Assembly (NCBI RefSeq): GCF_039414295.1
Contig: NZ_JBCITM010000021.1
Span: 1-64,000, forward strand
DNA: 64,000 bases
Direction: 5' to 3'
DNA from: Anoxynatronum sibiricum
GTDB taxonomy: Bacteria; Bacillota; Clostridia; Peptostreptococcales; Tindalliaceae
Under the pieces are notes generated by a model. That model was not told the DNA's origin. It ran no database searches and was given only the letters and a program-made list of their open reading frames with translations. This document shows, piece by piece, positions 32,669 through 42,593 of the stretch; position 1 is the stretch's first letter; every line of letters begins with the position of its first letter. Both the position numbers and the translations under genes were made by a program.

Positions 32669-33604
32669 TTAGTCCTGCGCCCTTAAGTCAATGTTCATGA
32701 TTTCTGCTGTGGTTCTGATGACCTGATAATCTTCATCTGTTGCCGGAACAAACCCGTGCATATTAAACAGTTCCTGTAAAAGCGCTTTGCCCTCTTCATC
32801 TTCGGCAATGGCCAGAAGGGCCTGTTGAATCCGATCCCGCATCTCCTCTTCCATGGAGCCGCTCACCGTGACGCTGATATTGGGGATGTGATCTGTATAG
32901 CCCAGCAGCCTGGTTCGCTCCATTGCATCGGGAAAGTCCTGGCTGTAGCGTTCCCTGGCATCCACAAAGGTGACCGCCACGTCAATATCGCCGTTCAAAA
33001 GAAGCTGCAGTGATTTGTCATGGCCTCCGCTGTAAACATATTGCATGTCCCGCTCAAGATCAATGCCTTCGGTCACCAGAAAGGCTCCCGGGAACAAATA
33101 CCCCGAGGTGGACGAAGGATCCACAAACCCGACGATTTTTCCCCGCACATCCTGGAAGCTGTTGATATCGCTTTCTTCCCCCACCAGAAACTGGGAGCGG
33201 TAAAAGGCCTCTCCGCTTCGATTCAGGGATGTGAGAATGACTTCCGCATCACTTTCCTGATGGGCCAGCACATAAGCCAGGGGCGGTATGAAACCGAAAT
33301 CCACCTGCCCTGATCCCAAGCCTTCCACCACCCCCACGTAGTTGGTGGCTGTAAATCCTTTCACCTGCACTCCCAGGGCTTCTGAAAGCATCTCCGTCAA
33401 GGGCTCCACCGATTCAATGAGGGTATCTCCGTCTCTCATGGGAACAAATCCCATGGTGATCACTTCTTCTTTGGTTCCTCCGCAGGCTGATAAAACCAGC
33501 ATGGCCATGATCACCAGTAACACCATTGTCATTTGCTTCATACCCTTCATATCCTTCACATCCTTCACAAACTCCAAGTGCTTTGCATTCTTTAAGCGCT
33601 TCAT
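32669..33604 (-). CDS. phnD: Phosphonate-binding lipoprotein
   Basis: A 311-aa PhnD-type substrate-binding protein. The signal core MTMVLLVIMAMLVLSACGG ends in lipobox LSAC. Binding-protein motifs include MGFVPMRDGD, TNYVGVVEGLGSGQVDFGF and FVDPSSTSGYLFPGA. The 25-residue charged stretch before the signal core (with a KDVKDMKGMK repeat) is unusually long, so a later Met could be the real start. GGAGGG supports the first ATG. It heads phnD-phnC-phnE. No phosphonate-degrading gene is adjacent. Confidence 0.9.
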   Translation of the reverse strand: MKRLKNAKHLEFVKDVKDMKGMKQMTMVLLVIMAMLVLSACGGTKEEVITMGFVPMRDGDTLIESVEPLTEMLSEALGVQVKGFTATNYVGVVEGLGSGQVDFGFIPPLAYVLAHQESDAEVILTSLNRSGEAFYRSQFLVGEESDINSFQDVRGKIVGFVDPSSTSGYLFPGAFLVTEGIDLERDMQYVYSGGHDKSLQLLLNGDIDVAVTFVDARERYSQDFPDAMERTRLLGYTDHIPNISVTVSGSMEEEMRDRIQQALLAIAEDEEGKALLQELFNMHGFVPATDEDYQVIRTTAEIMNIDLRAQD

Positions 33605-33880
33605 ATGCTTTCCCTCCAGCTTCGTTTTATGAAATCAAACACGCCATTCTTACTGACGATATGCTAAGGGTACTAAATATGGCACCAATAATCAATACAC
33701 AACGGGCACACTTCACTTTTTTATTTCATTTGTATGGGTACAATTATCCCCGCCATTGATTTGTTTTTTGCTCCCTGATTGATTTTTATACTTTCTTCAT
33801 TTTTCCATCATAAAACCATCACATCTTCCCACTACAATGAACTTGTAGCATTAAAAAATCATTTAAGGAGATGTGATGAA

Positions 33881-34237
33881 ATGAAAAAAATCTTAAAAGT
33901 GGCAGCTGTCAGTTTATTAGTGGTGGGACTCAGTGCTTCCATGGCCTTTGCAGACACCCCCGGCAGAGGTAATGCCAATGGTGCACAGCTTCGAGACATG
34001 ACTGCTTCGGTGGAAGAACGTCTGGAGTTTAAGCTGGCCCGCATTGACGAGCTGGTGAATCTGGGACGATTGACTGAAACTGAAGCCGAAGAGTTCAAGG
34101 CCCTGATCAACGAGCGAATGAGTCTTTGTACCGGTGACGCTACCGGTGAGCGGATGCACGAACCAATGGGCGTTGGATTTGGCAGAACCAATGAAAAAGG
34201 ATTTATGCAGGGTGCCGGGAACCAGTTCAGCCGATAG
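33881..34237 (+). CDS. Small secreted protein (YckD/DUF2680-like)
   Basis: A 118-aa protein with a clear signal peptide (VAAVSLLVVGLSASMAFA, cut after AFA). A short helical region has ARIDELVNLGRLTETEAEEF, the motif seen in YckD-type exported proteins. The tail is glycine-rich and basic. The function is unknown. The ATG is preceded by AAGGAG. A palindromic terminator follows. Confidence 0.7.
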   Translation: MKKILKVAAVSLLVVGLSASMAFADTPGRGNANGAQLRDMTASVEERLEFKLARIDELVNLGRLTETEAEEFKALINERMSLCTGDATGERMHEPMGVGFGRTNEKGFMQGAGNQFSR

Positions 34238-34271
34238 GTATGTGATTTCTACCTGCAAAAGAGGTAAAGAA

Positions 34272-34311
34272 AATGGAAAGAGGGACGGCCTGAGCCGTCC
34301 CTCTTTCCATT
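34272..34311. terminator. Palindromic terminator, copy 1 of a dispersed element
   Basis: AATGGAAAGAGGGACGGC, loop CTGA, then the exact reverse complement of that arm. It lies between convergent genes. Near-identical hairpins occur at 46751-46784 and 63758-63786. Confidence 0.85.
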
Positions 34312-34374
34312 GGTTTTGCCAGTTTTTATTGTTGTTGCCAGTTTTATTTTTTCCTTTTCATGTGATGACTATTT

Positions 34375-35100
34375 CTAAACCATACTGACTTCCAGTTTGT
34401 GTTTTATCTTTTCCCATCCCGGGATGACAGCGTCGAGAAGCTGGTAAAACGCTGGACTATGATTGTGATATTTCAGGTGACACAGCTCATGCGTCACAAC
34501 ATAGTCAATGCATTCTTTGGGTGCTCTGATCAGGTCTGTATTGAGGGTTACAGTGCCCTTGTCTGAAAGACTGCCCCATCTTTTTTTCATTCGCTTAATG
34601 GATAGTTTTGGCTGGTCAAACTCGAGACCATTGAATTTCTGCCAACAGCGATCCATGCTTTCTACAAATTGAAGTTGTGCCTTTTCCAAATACCATTGGT
34701 TCAACAGCTTCTTGACAACATCTGGAGTCGGTTCGTTTCGGCAAGTGATGTGAAAGAAACCCCGGGACAATTTCACTGAGTTTTCCGTTCCTTCAGCTAT
34801 TTTTAAGCGGTATTGCTTTCCTAGGTACAAGTGGGTCTCACCGTTCACATAACAGCGATCAGGCGTTTTGGGATTAAACTGTTTGAAATAGTTCAGCTGC
34901 CTGAGAATCCAGCGAGCCCGTTTGATGATTTTCTTTTCTATCAGTGTGATATCAGACCCCACGGGCACTTTAACGATAACCGCGCCGTCTGGATGCACAG
35001 CCATTTCCATGGTTTTTCTGTCACAGTACAACAGACTGTACTCAATGGTCTTTTGACCGTAAACAACCGCACCTTTGTTGTGATGGATGAATGTCCTCAT
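34375..35100 (-). CDS. YgjP/M48-type zinc metallopeptidase, last gene of the type I operon
   Basis: A 241-aa DUF45/YgjP protein. The zinc motif VTHELCHLKYHNHSPAFY has HELCH plus a downstream His. The upstream KRMKKRWGSL segment is a family signature. Such proteins are often encoded next to type I hsdR genes, where their role is unknown. Its ATG overlaps the hsdR stop, so the two are translationally coupled. Confidence 0.87.
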   Translation of the reverse strand: MRTFIHHNKGAVVYGQKTIEYSLLYCDRKTMEMAVHPDGAVIVKVPVGSDITLIEKKIIKRARWILRQLNYFKQFNPKTPDRCYVNGETHLYLGKQYRLKIAEGTENSVKLSRGFFHITCRNEPTPDVVKKLLNQWYLEKAQLQFVESMDRCWQKFNGLEFDQPKLSIKRMKKRWGSLSDKGTVTLNTDLIRAPKECIDYVVTHELCHLKYHNHSPAFYQLLDAVIPGWEKIKHKLEVSMV

Positions 35101-38100
35101 CAGTGATAGCTCCTGTGCTTTGCCACCTGCAAGACCTTCCCGATGATGTCATCCATCTGATCAAGGGACAGTTGGATCCCTCTTGACCGCTTGATCTCAT
35201 CATAGAGGTAATCGTCAATCTCATTAATCGCCTGCTTCTGTGCGTCTTCATCATCCCAAAAGTGAACCTTCTTGTGTTTTTCCAATATGCCATGAATCGC
35301 CATTGCCGTATCAGCCGCAGCTGATTCAAGGGCTTCTTCACTTAATTCATGTTTTTCAAGGAAAGGCTTAAGCACCCCGAAATAGGCCATGGCATCTTCA
35401 TTGCCAGAAAGCTTATCCGGCATATCGTCACGCACCTTGCCGACCACCTTATTTCGGATATCCACCACTTGGTTCAGGTAGTCCAGATCGGATATCCGCT
35501 TCGCTCTGAAATCTTCAATCGCCTGCTGAATCAGTTTAGAGAACTTCTCGTAAAACGCAGGGTCTTCATCCATTCTTTCGGTAATGGCTTTCTTCGTGGC
35601 GTGGGCAATGGTATCAGCCTTCGAAGCCGTTCCTTTCTTTGTTTGGTAAACGCCTTGCTCCTCCTTGACCTGATTGAACATTTTGTCATCAAAGATATTC
35701 ACCGGCTCATTCAGCTGAACCACTTCATTGGCTTGAATATGTGTATCCAGCAGCTTTTTAATTTTGGGCTCGTAATCCCGGTAATCAATTGCCTCTGCAT
35801 ACCGGAGCTTGACAGCCACTTTGAGTGACTGGAATTTCCGAAGGTCTGCCTTGTATCTGGACAACGTTTTATCATCGGTTTCGGCCAAAAACTTCTCAGA
35901 AGAGAGTGCGATGCCCAGGGTTTTACCAAACTCTGAAAGCCGGCCGTAAAACGATTCTCGAAGCTCATCATCTGCCAGCAACACTTCATAAGCTTCTTCA
36001 TCATAGGAATGCTTAACTGTTTTGAACAGATCCCAAAGATCAGAATACCGGGTGGGTAGTTTTTCGATCTCACTGTTAATGGATGTCAAAGTGCCCACCA
36101 GATCGGATTCATCAAACCCTTCAAATGCGCTGTACATGGTAAGTGCCTTGTCCAGCTCACCCAGAACACTTGCATAGTCGACGATAAACCCGAACTCCTT
36201 CCCCTCATGAAGACGGTTGACCCGGGCAATTGCCTGAAGCAGCGTGTGCTCCCTTAAAACCCTGCACAAATAAAGCACCGCGTTTCGTGGCGCATCAAAG
36301 CCTGTGAGCAGCTTGTCAACCACAATGAGGATTTCAGGTTCACTGCCGTGTTTAAACTGGTTGATGAGCTGCTTGGTGTATTCTTCTTCACTGCCATAGC
36401 GTTTCATCATCTTTTGCCAGAATTTGACGACCTCGTCTGTTGCTTCATCATCGGTCTCTTCGTAGCCTTCTCGCATATCCGGCGGCGAGATCACCACATC
36501 AGAACTGACCATCCCAAGCTCATTAAGATACGCATCATACTTGAGGGCAGAAACTTTGTTCGGGGCCACCAGTTGAGCCTTGAAACCTGTTCCCTGCCAG
36601 TTGGAGCGAAAGTGCTCGCTGATGTCAAAAGCTCTCATGTAGATGACCTGATCGGCTTTGTTCAGCATTTCAGCCCGTGCGTATTTCCGTTTCAGGTCTG
36701 CCTGCTGCTCCTTGGTCAAACCCTGTGTGTGCCGCTCAAACCACACATCAACAGCAGTCTTATTCTGTGTCATCTCCACATGCCGCCCCTCATACAGAAG
36801 AGGAACCACTGCGCCATCTTCAACGGCCTGTGTGATGGAATAATGGGGCTCCACCAACTCACCGAATTTGCTGAAGTTGTTCTTTTCCTTCTTTAACAAA
36901 GGCGTGCCGGTGAATCCCAAATAACAGGCATGGGGAAACATCTGTCTCATCCGTGCTGAAAAAGACCCAAACTGGGTACGATGACTCTCATCCACCAAAA
37001 TGAAAATGTCGGGTGATTCATCCTGATATTTCTTGACCGCATATGCCTTGTCAAACTTGTGAATCAGGGTCGTAATAATGCCCGACTTCTTTTCAGCAAC
37101 CAGTTCCAGCAGGTTTCTGCCTGATGTTGCCCGGTTTGCTTCAAGACCACAGGCAGCAAAGGTGTTCCCCAGCTGCTTGTCCAGATCGTCACGGTCTGTC
37201 ACAAGCACAATCCGCGGGTTCAAAATCTCGGGATCCAAGGCCAGGTTACGAGCCAGCATCACCATGGTCAGCGACTTTCCTGATCCCTGGGTGTGCCAGA
37301 TAATCCCGCCTTTACGCGAGTTGGTGCTGTCAAAATGCTTCACCCGGTTCAGGGTAGACTTGATGACGAAATACTGCTGATAGCGGGCAATCTTTTTGAT
37401 TCCCCCGTCAAACACCGTAAACTTCCACGCCAGTTCCAGGAGCCTTTCCGGTCGGCAAAGGGAAAACAGCGACTTATCCTGTTGGGTCACCAGCCTGTTA
37501 CCGATAAACGCTTCCGGTTTAACATCAAAGGTGGCCGAAATGCTGGCGACAACCTCTTCTGAAAGTGGCTGGCTGACCAGTGCTGCCAGTTTTTCAAACC
37601 CACGCTCACCCTTGTCCATCTGAGGCTCTTTCCATCCCCCCCAGAATTTTGCAGCGGTTCCCGTTGTTGCATACATGGCGCTGTTCTTATTCAGAGCCAG
37701 CAGCAGCTGGGTGTAGATGAAGAGCTTTGGGATATAGTCATCATGCTGGTTTCTGATGGACTGGGAAACAGCCTGTTCCACTTCAACCTGCGGCGATTTA
37801 CACTCAATCACACAAAAAGGAATACCGTTGACAAAAAGAACCATATCCGGCCGGGCGGTTTCTGTTGACCGCGAACGTTCAACTTTGTATTCCACCGTCA
37901 CATGAAATTGGTTGCGATCAGGATTACGCCAGTCGATATAGTTCATATTGAAACTTTTTGAATCGCCCTCTATGGTTTGCTCCATGGCCGTGCCCAGGGT
38001 TATCAGATCATAAATGGCCTCGTTGGTCTTCAGCAGACCGTCGTATTTGATGTTTTTCAGCTTCTGGATCGCCGACTGCACATTCTCCTCACTGAAAAGA

Positions 38101-38300
38101 TAGTCCCTGCCTTTGTAACGAATGCGGTTGATCTCTTTAAGCTGGCCTCTCAGAATATTCTCCAGTAACACATTGGAAAGTCGCCCCTGCCGCTCCGCTA
38201 AAACTTCTTTAGGGGAAAGATATACATATCCCATCGCAATCAGTAATTGAAGCGCCGGTATCTGACTTGTCAGTTTTTCGTTCGTCGCAAAATCACACAT
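35100..38300 (-). CDS. hsdR: Type I restriction enzyme, R (endonuclease/translocase) subunit
   Basis: A 1066-aa motor and nuclease subunit. The N-terminal PD-(D/E)XK nuclease shows IPFCVIECKSP at about residue 160. The helicase has Walker A TQGSGKS, motif II DESHRTQFGSF, motif III GFTGTPL and motif VI QAIARVNR. The C-terminal helical domain binds the methylase core. The length is normal and no lesions are visible. It follows the AlbA_2 gene by one base and is coupled to the YgjP gene. Confidence 0.95.
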   Translation of the reverse strand: MCDFATNEKLTSQIPALQLLIAMGYVYLSPKEVLAERQGRLSNVLLENILRGQLKEINRIRYKGRDYLFSEENVQSAIQKLKNIKYDGLLKTNEAIYDLITLGTAMEQTIEGDSKSFNMNYIDWRNPDRNQFHVTVEYKVERSRSTETARPDMVLFVNGIPFCVIECKSPQVEVEQAVSQSIRNQHDDYIPKLFIYTQLLLALNKNSAMYATTGTAAKFWGGWKEPQMDKGERGFEKLAALVSQPLSEEVVASISATFDVKPEAFIGNRLVTQQDKSLFSLCRPERLLELAWKFTVFDGGIKKIARYQQYFVIKSTLNRVKHFDSTNSRKGGIIWHTQGSGKSLTMVMLARNLALDPEILNPRIVLVTDRDDLDKQLGNTFAACGLEANRATSGRNLLELVAEKKSGIITTLIHKFDKAYAVKKYQDESPDIFILVDESHRTQFGSFSARMRQMFPHACYLGFTGTPLLKKEKNNFSKFGELVEPHYSITQAVEDGAVVPLLYEGRHVEMTQNKTAVDVWFERHTQGLTKEQQADLKRKYARAEMLNKADQVIYMRAFDISEHFRSNWQGTGFKAQLVAPNKVSALKYDAYLNELGMVSSDVVISPPDMREGYEETDDEATDEVVKFWQKMMKRYGSEEEYTKQLINQFKHGSEPEILIVVDKLLTGFDAPRNAVLYLCRVLREHTLLQAIARVNRLHEGKEFGFIVDYASVLGELDKALTMYSAFEGFDESDLVGTLTSINSEIEKLPTRYSDLWDLFKTVKHSYDEEAYEVLLADDELRESFYGRLSEFGKTLGIALSSEKFLAETDDKTLSRYKADLRKFQSLKVAVKLRYAEAIDYRDYEPKIKKLLDTHIQANEVVQLNEPVNIFDDKMFNQVKEEQGVYQTKKGTASKADTIAHATKKAITERMDEDPAFYEKFSKLIQQAIEDFRAKRISDLDYLNQVVDIRNKVVGKVRDDMPDKLSGNEDAMAYFGVLKPFLEKHELSEEALESAAADTAMAIHGILEKHKKVHFWDDEDAQKQAINEIDDYLYDEIKRSRGIQLSLDQMDDIIGKVLQVAKHRSYH

Positions 38301-38301
38301 A

Positions 38302-39690
38302 CTATTTTTTCACCTCCCAATAACCCCGTGTTCCGCCAATGCGATTGATCAAGCCATCTTCCCGTAATTGCTTTATGTTCTTTTCAACCGCTGTTGTACT
38401 AATGCCCAGTAATGTAGCCAGCTGAGCACCTGAAATCTTTGGATTAACTTTCATCTCAGCGAGAATCCGTTGTTTGGTACTACCCAACTGATTACCCAAC
38501 TGATTACCCAACTGATTACCCAACATTTCGGAAGTCTGTGATTTCAACAGTTCAACGGCAACACCGCCGGAGTTTTCTTCAATGATGGGTTCCGGCAGTC
38601 CGGCCATTTTACAGGCATCGGTGATCTTTTCTATGCCACGCCCCCAAGAGTCAATATAGCCCACCCGATAGCACACCTCGGCAATAAGAGGGTTGCGGGG
38701 AATGGACCGGTGCACCTGAAAAAGCTTTTCAACACTTAATTCGAGGGGCAGGGTACCGGCGTTCCATAACGAAAGCCGATCATCCATGACCCGAAGCTGG
38801 GTCATGCTCCCCATGTAATTGCGATGTACCAGCGCATTGAGCAGCATTTCACGCAATGCCGGAACGGGATATTCCAGCTCTTCAATGCGGCGAAGCCCTT
38901 CAAAGCGTATCGGCTTAATTAAGAACTTTCGTTCCAGCTGTTCCATCACACTACGAAGAAGTTGGAAGAGGTTGCCCTCGCACACCTCCTGAAAACGCAT
39001 ATCCACCATATTGAGTCCAAATCGGCCAATTTTCACATAAGTGTAGGGGTAAAACCTGCCCGGATCTTTACCAAAAAGAACGATCGCTGCGTTGGTCAGG
39101 CCTTTTTCTGTGAGCAGATGGAGCTTTTTCAGCAGCTCTTTGGTGGAAAGACCGGAAATATCCGGCAGGCGACCGGCGGTTACCGCTTCTTTTTTGAACA
39201 GCTCTATGGTTGGGTTGTAAATGTCATCCAACGAGGCATTCTCCACAATCGCCCGATCCCAGGTCATGCCCATCTTTTTCAGCAAAAATTCCGTCAGCGC
39301 ATGGCCTTTCATCTCCTGCTTCACTGAGCCGGAACGCCAGTAGTAGGAGCCACGCAGTGAAATGGGCACCGTCGAAGCCTCGACAATGACTTCCAGATAA
39401 GGTTTGTCGTCTTCTTCGAGTAAATTGATATGGGGCATTAACCCCAGCTGATCGCGAATCTTATTCGGCAAGTCTTCCACCAGTTTTTTGGCTTTCGGCA
39501 ATCCCGTGACAGTTCCTGCATCATCCTTGCCGATGTAGATCCGCCCACCCTGTGCATTGGCAAATCCGCAAATCCATTTCAGGTAGTCGTCGTGCCAGGA
39601 CTGCTTCCACTCGATGTTTTGGGATTCGCCTTTGACGAGTGCCGAGTGTTGGGTATTCAATACCGAGCTGCTCTTTGCTTTATCATTCAT
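38302..39690 (-). CDS. AlbA_2 (Schlafen-like)/divergent ATPase/winged-helix protein
   Basis: A 462-aa protein. The N-terminal AlbA_2 domain has ESQNIEWKQSW and FANAQGGRIYIGKDD. A HATPase_c_4-like region follows with LREMLLNALVHRNY and GRGIEKI. A (GNQL)n linker and a C-terminal winged helix (GAQLATLLGISTTAVEKNI) complete it. Relatives are annotated as ATP-binding or putative transcriptional regulators and recur in type I loci and defence islands. The role is unknown; control of the operon or sensing of infection are both possible. RBS GAGGG precedes the ATG. Confidence 0.82.
   Translation of the reverse strand: MNDKAKSSSVLNTQHSALVKGESQNIEWKQSWHDDYLKWICGFANAQGGRIYIGKDDAGTVTGLPKAKKLVEDLPNKIRDQLGLMPHINLLEEDDKPYLEVIVEASTVPISLRGSYYWRSGSVKQEMKGHALTEFLLKKMGMTWDRAIVENASLDDIYNPTIELFKKEAVTAGRLPDISGLSTKELLKKLHLLTEKGLTNAAIVLFGKDPGRFYPYTYVKIGRFGLNMVDMRFQEVCEGNLFQLLRSVMEQLERKFLIKPIRFEGLRRIEELEYPVPALREMLLNALVHRNYMGSMTQLRVMDDRLSLWNAGTLPLELSVEKLFQVHRSIPRNPLIAEVCYRVGYIDSWGRGIEKITDACKMAGLPEPIIEENSGGVAVELLKSQTSEMLGNQLGNQLGNQLGSTKQRILAEMKVNPKISGAQLATLLGISTTAVEKNIKQLREDGLINRIGGTRGYWEVKK
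38482..38525. repeat. 12-bp tandem repeat encoding the GNQL linker
   Basis: ACCCAACTGATT repeats three times and is followed by a partial unit. It lies between the ATPase-like region and the winged helix of the AlbA_2 protein. Unit gain or loss keeps the frame. Confidence 0.9.
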
Positions 39691-39763
39691 CGTTATCCCT
39701 CATCATTCGGCAAAGCCGTTGTTTAATCCACGTATAACACGAAATGGAACAGAATGGTGTCAA

Positions 39764-41266
39764 TCAACCGTAACCCTCAATAAATAGCGCAAACTCCTCA
39801 GCAGGAATAATCGGCCCCAGTTCCTTCGCTTTATTACTGTCGATAATCGCTGTGTTCATCGCTTTCTTTATATCTTTTGAACTAATCCAGTCAGAATTCC
39901 AGATCGTTGAGCTTTCGCCTATAACTAGTTTACATAGTGGCTCTTCAAATGCAATATCACTAAATGCTGGCAGTGTAATCCGCTGCAACCAAATTTGAAG
40001 ATAGCCTGTGTTAGGAATTTTCGTGAACTTTCGTTGAATTTTTTCGATTACGCTTCTTTTGTTCTGATCTTCCAGTAGATTAAGAAGCACGCTTAGTATT
40101 GCCGAGCAAACTGCATAGGTTCTAGGATTTCGGTATGCAATATCAACAACGATACTTATGATAGGTAGCGGCTCCGTAATTGGTATATTTACTCGCTTAA
40201 TCCGATGGTAATAGTCCTGTAGCGCAACTGCTAAGCTCCCAGTGTTGGGATACTCCAATGAATGATCATGGATAATCAGCAAGTGTTTTTGAAAGCTCTT
40301 TTCGGTTTTTTTGCGGCTAAACCATGCGATCTTATCCGTTTTAATGGATGCTCTGATAACATCATTACTTGCTTGGGTTTTCGAAGGATTCAACTTCAAA
40401 CCAAGTGAAATAGTGATTTCTGTCAGGAACTTAATAATTTCTTCACCCTCACGGGGATTATTGCAGAAAATACGGTAGTCATCGCGGTATCGGAGAATGA
40501 GATATTCGGTAATTCCTGCTGATTGTATTTTTTCGGACAATTTTAAATCAGCATAACCTAGAACCATTTCGGCAATGAAATCCATCAATGGGGATCCTTG
40601 CGGTATTCCATTCGTTTGTCCATGGCGCATGTCTTGAATGTGTTTGTCAATCTGATTGCCTATCAGGCTAAGGTTATTACGATTCTCTTTTTTCTTAGCC
40701 TCTGTTTTCGTGTGGAGAGCCCATGCGATTGAATGAGTATAGATAGATCCGTAACAGTCCGTAATATCCGTTTCAAACAGGTAATCATACTCCAACGCAA
40801 GTTCAATAGAGCGTTGCTCAACCTGGTGCCACCAATGCGAAACTTGCTCAGCGTTATCCTTCTCTTCGGATAGAGAAATCACAGGAATACTTAGGCACCG
40901 AATTTTGTCGTTTTGAGAAAACTTCTGAAATCTTTTGAAGATTAACATCCAATTGCTTTCTTCTGTGATCTGGCGAGCAAGGGACACATAAAGAACTGGA
41001 TGGATGAGTTGAAAAGGGCGCCAAGCATACTTTCCATCCTTATTGTTTAAGATTGTATAGTTGACATCCTCGTAGTCCCGTGGACTCTTAATCAAATCAC
41101 TGAGATTCTTACCTTCAAGTTCATTATTTACTTCTTGAATCAATTTCTCAAACACGAAATACGGTGGTAGATCAACACCACAATAAGTTTCCGCCTTCAA
41201 CAGAAATTTACGAGCTTCCGAGGCAGTAAGATTTATAATAAATTTACGAGTCTTATCCATTGACAT
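39764..41266 (-). CDS. Reverse transcriptase embedded in a type I restriction operon (putative defence RT)
   Basis: A 500-aa protein. RT motif A is FETDITDCYGSIYTHS (Asp167, Asp170), motif B is GQTNGIPQGSPLMDFIAEM (220-226 core), and the catalytic box is RYRDDYRIF (259-263), so the YxDD box is YRDD. Beyond residue 330 a helical C-terminus follows. There is no maturase, integrase or HNH domain, so it is not a group II intron or retrotransposon RT. It resembles the unknown-group/abortive-infection RTs that act in phage defence, but I cannot assign the class. The ATG at 41266 has AAGGA upstream. It lies 82 bases after hsdS, and the gene is more AT-rich than its neighbours. Confidence 0.85.
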   Translation of the reverse strand: MSMDKTRKFIINLTASEARKFLLKAETYCGVDLPPYFVFEKLIQEVNNELEGKNLSDLIKSPRDYEDVNYTILNNKDGKYAWRPFQLIHPVLYVSLARQITEESNWMLIFKRFQKFSQNDKIRCLSIPVISLSEEKDNAEQVSHWWHQVEQRSIELALEYDYLFETDITDCYGSIYTHSIAWALHTKTEAKKKENRNNLSLIGNQIDKHIQDMRHGQTNGIPQGSPLMDFIAEMVLGYADLKLSEKIQSAGITEYLILRYRDDYRIFCNNPREGEEIIKFLTEITISLGLKLNPSKTQASNDVIRASIKTDKIAWFSRKKTEKSFQKHLLIIHDHSLEYPNTGSLAVALQDYYHRIKRVNIPITEPLPIISIVVDIAYRNPRTYAVCSAILSVLLNLLEDQNKRSVIEKIQRKFTKIPNTGYLQIWLQRITLPAFSDIAFEEPLCKLVIGESSTIWNSDWISSKDIKKAMNTAIIDSNKAKELGPIIPAEEFALFIEGYG

Positions 41267-41348
41267 TTGGATCAATCCTTACTGTCGTTAGTTAATTGCT
41301 TTTCGCTGTGACAAAAAAGTATTGGTGTAAATGCGTGTCCATAAGCGG

Positions 41349-42593
41349 TCACTCATCAAATTTCATAACAATTTCCGGTTTAACCCGCCATTCGCCGGTG
41401 AGCACCTTCTGCATCAGCCCGAGCTTCTGGGTTTTGTACTTGTCTGCAAGCTGTTTCAGAAAATCGATTTCCTGTTGCGATACGTCCAGCGCTTCAGCAA
41501 TGGCTTTTTGCTCATCTGATGATGGGCATGGAACCATTATTTTGAAAAAGTCCTTCTTGTTCAAATTGAGGAGCCCATCTGAACGGGCACCACTTGTGAT
41601 ATATCGCTTCAACTCTCGGGCGTGATAATCGGCAATGAAGTAGTGTTCGAAGAATTCGGAAACAACAATACTTGCTTTAGGCTTAAAGCTGATAAATACA
41701 TTGGGGACGCAGATTTCGCCCTCTTTAAGCAGATATATGCACCCTTGTTGATAACGCTTTGAATTTCCCTTGTTATAAGAAAACTCACCCGCTTTAAGGT
41801 GTGTGTAATTTTTATGCTGAGAACCAGAGATATCTTTACCCCATTTATCGCGCTGAGACACAAAACCAATCCCAGCGGAAATGCTGTAAGGCGTTAGTTC
41901 TTTTTCGCCAACCTTACGTGATACTTCGGAAAAAATATCACCCAAGCGAACCATTGGCCAGCCATTTGCAACAATAGCCTCTTTTCCCATTATTCTTTGA
42001 ATCCGATCCTTTAAACTGGCTTCCTTCGCCTGAATCAACCGTTCGGTTTTTTCGATAGCCTCATCCCAGGTGGTCAGCAAGTCAGCAATGGCCTTTTGCT
42101 CAGGAAGTGGAGGAAGCAGAACAGGGAATGCTTTCAGCTGAGATGAGTTAATGCTAGCCAAGTTTGTGCTTTGTTTTGAACAGCTGAGAAAGTATCTTTT
42201 CCCATATGAACTGCCTGTTTGAGCTGACAAAAAACTTGATATCAATTCATGATTATATGGCCGTACTGCAAATACATGATTTTGATGTAGGCAGTTTGGG
42301 ATTTGACCTTCCCACACAGCTCCTCTTCCGAGTTTATCAAAATCGCCTCCCTCCGTTAGCAGAACGTCACCCTTTTCAAGCCTATAACGATTTACTTTAT
42401 TCTTGTGAATATTAATGGTTTTTATTTCCGACAAATCCAAATAGCCATCTTGGACATTGGCTACTCGAAGATAAGGAAGTTCTATACACTCTTCTTTTGA
42501 ATTTTGATTTTTAGCAATTCCTGTTTGTATAATTGCTACTTCCTCAAGGCGTTTTCTTTTCCAATCAGTTGGCAGCTTATTCTGTTTACTCAT
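41349..42593 (-). CDS. hsdS: Type I restriction enzyme, S (specificity) subunit
   Basis: A 414-aa subunit with two target recognition domains. Each is followed by a conserved helix: LPEQKAIADLLTTWDEAIEK (central) and SSDEQKAIAEALDVSQQEID (C-terminal). The helices set the spacing between the two DNA half-sites. The ATG lies inside the dinD stop region (8-base overlap). The longer upstream frame is a shadow of dinD. Target sequence cannot be read from the protein. Confidence 0.93.
   Translation of the reverse strand: MSKQNKLPTDWKRKRLEEVAIIQTGIAKNQNSKEECIELPYLRVANVQDGYLDLSEIKTINIHKNKVNRYRLEKGDVLLTEGGDFDKLGRGAVWEGQIPNCLHQNHVFAVRPYNHELISSFLSAQTGSSYGKRYFLSCSKQSTNLASINSSQLKAFPVLLPPLPEQKAIADLLTTWDEAIEKTERLIQAKEASLKDRIQRIMGKEAIVANGWPMVRLGDIFSEVSRKVGEKELTPYSISAGIGFVSQRDKWGKDISGSQHKNYTHLKAGEFSYNKGNSKRYQQGCIYLLKEGEICVPNVFISFKPKASIVVSEFFEHYFIADYHARELKRYITSGARSDGLLNLNKKDFFKIMVPCPSSDEQKAIAEALDVSQQEIDFLKQLADKYKTQKLGLMQKVLTGEWRVKPEIVMKFDE

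Noticed and set aside
38482..38525. CRISPR-like repeat array
   Set aside because: Units are 12 bp with no spacers and encode an in-frame GNQL linker. No CRISPR array or cas gene was seen anywhere in the window.
39691..39763. Retron-type msr/msd RNA beside the reverse transcriptase
   Set aside because: The gap is only 73 bases and shows no paired a1/a2 ends or long stem.
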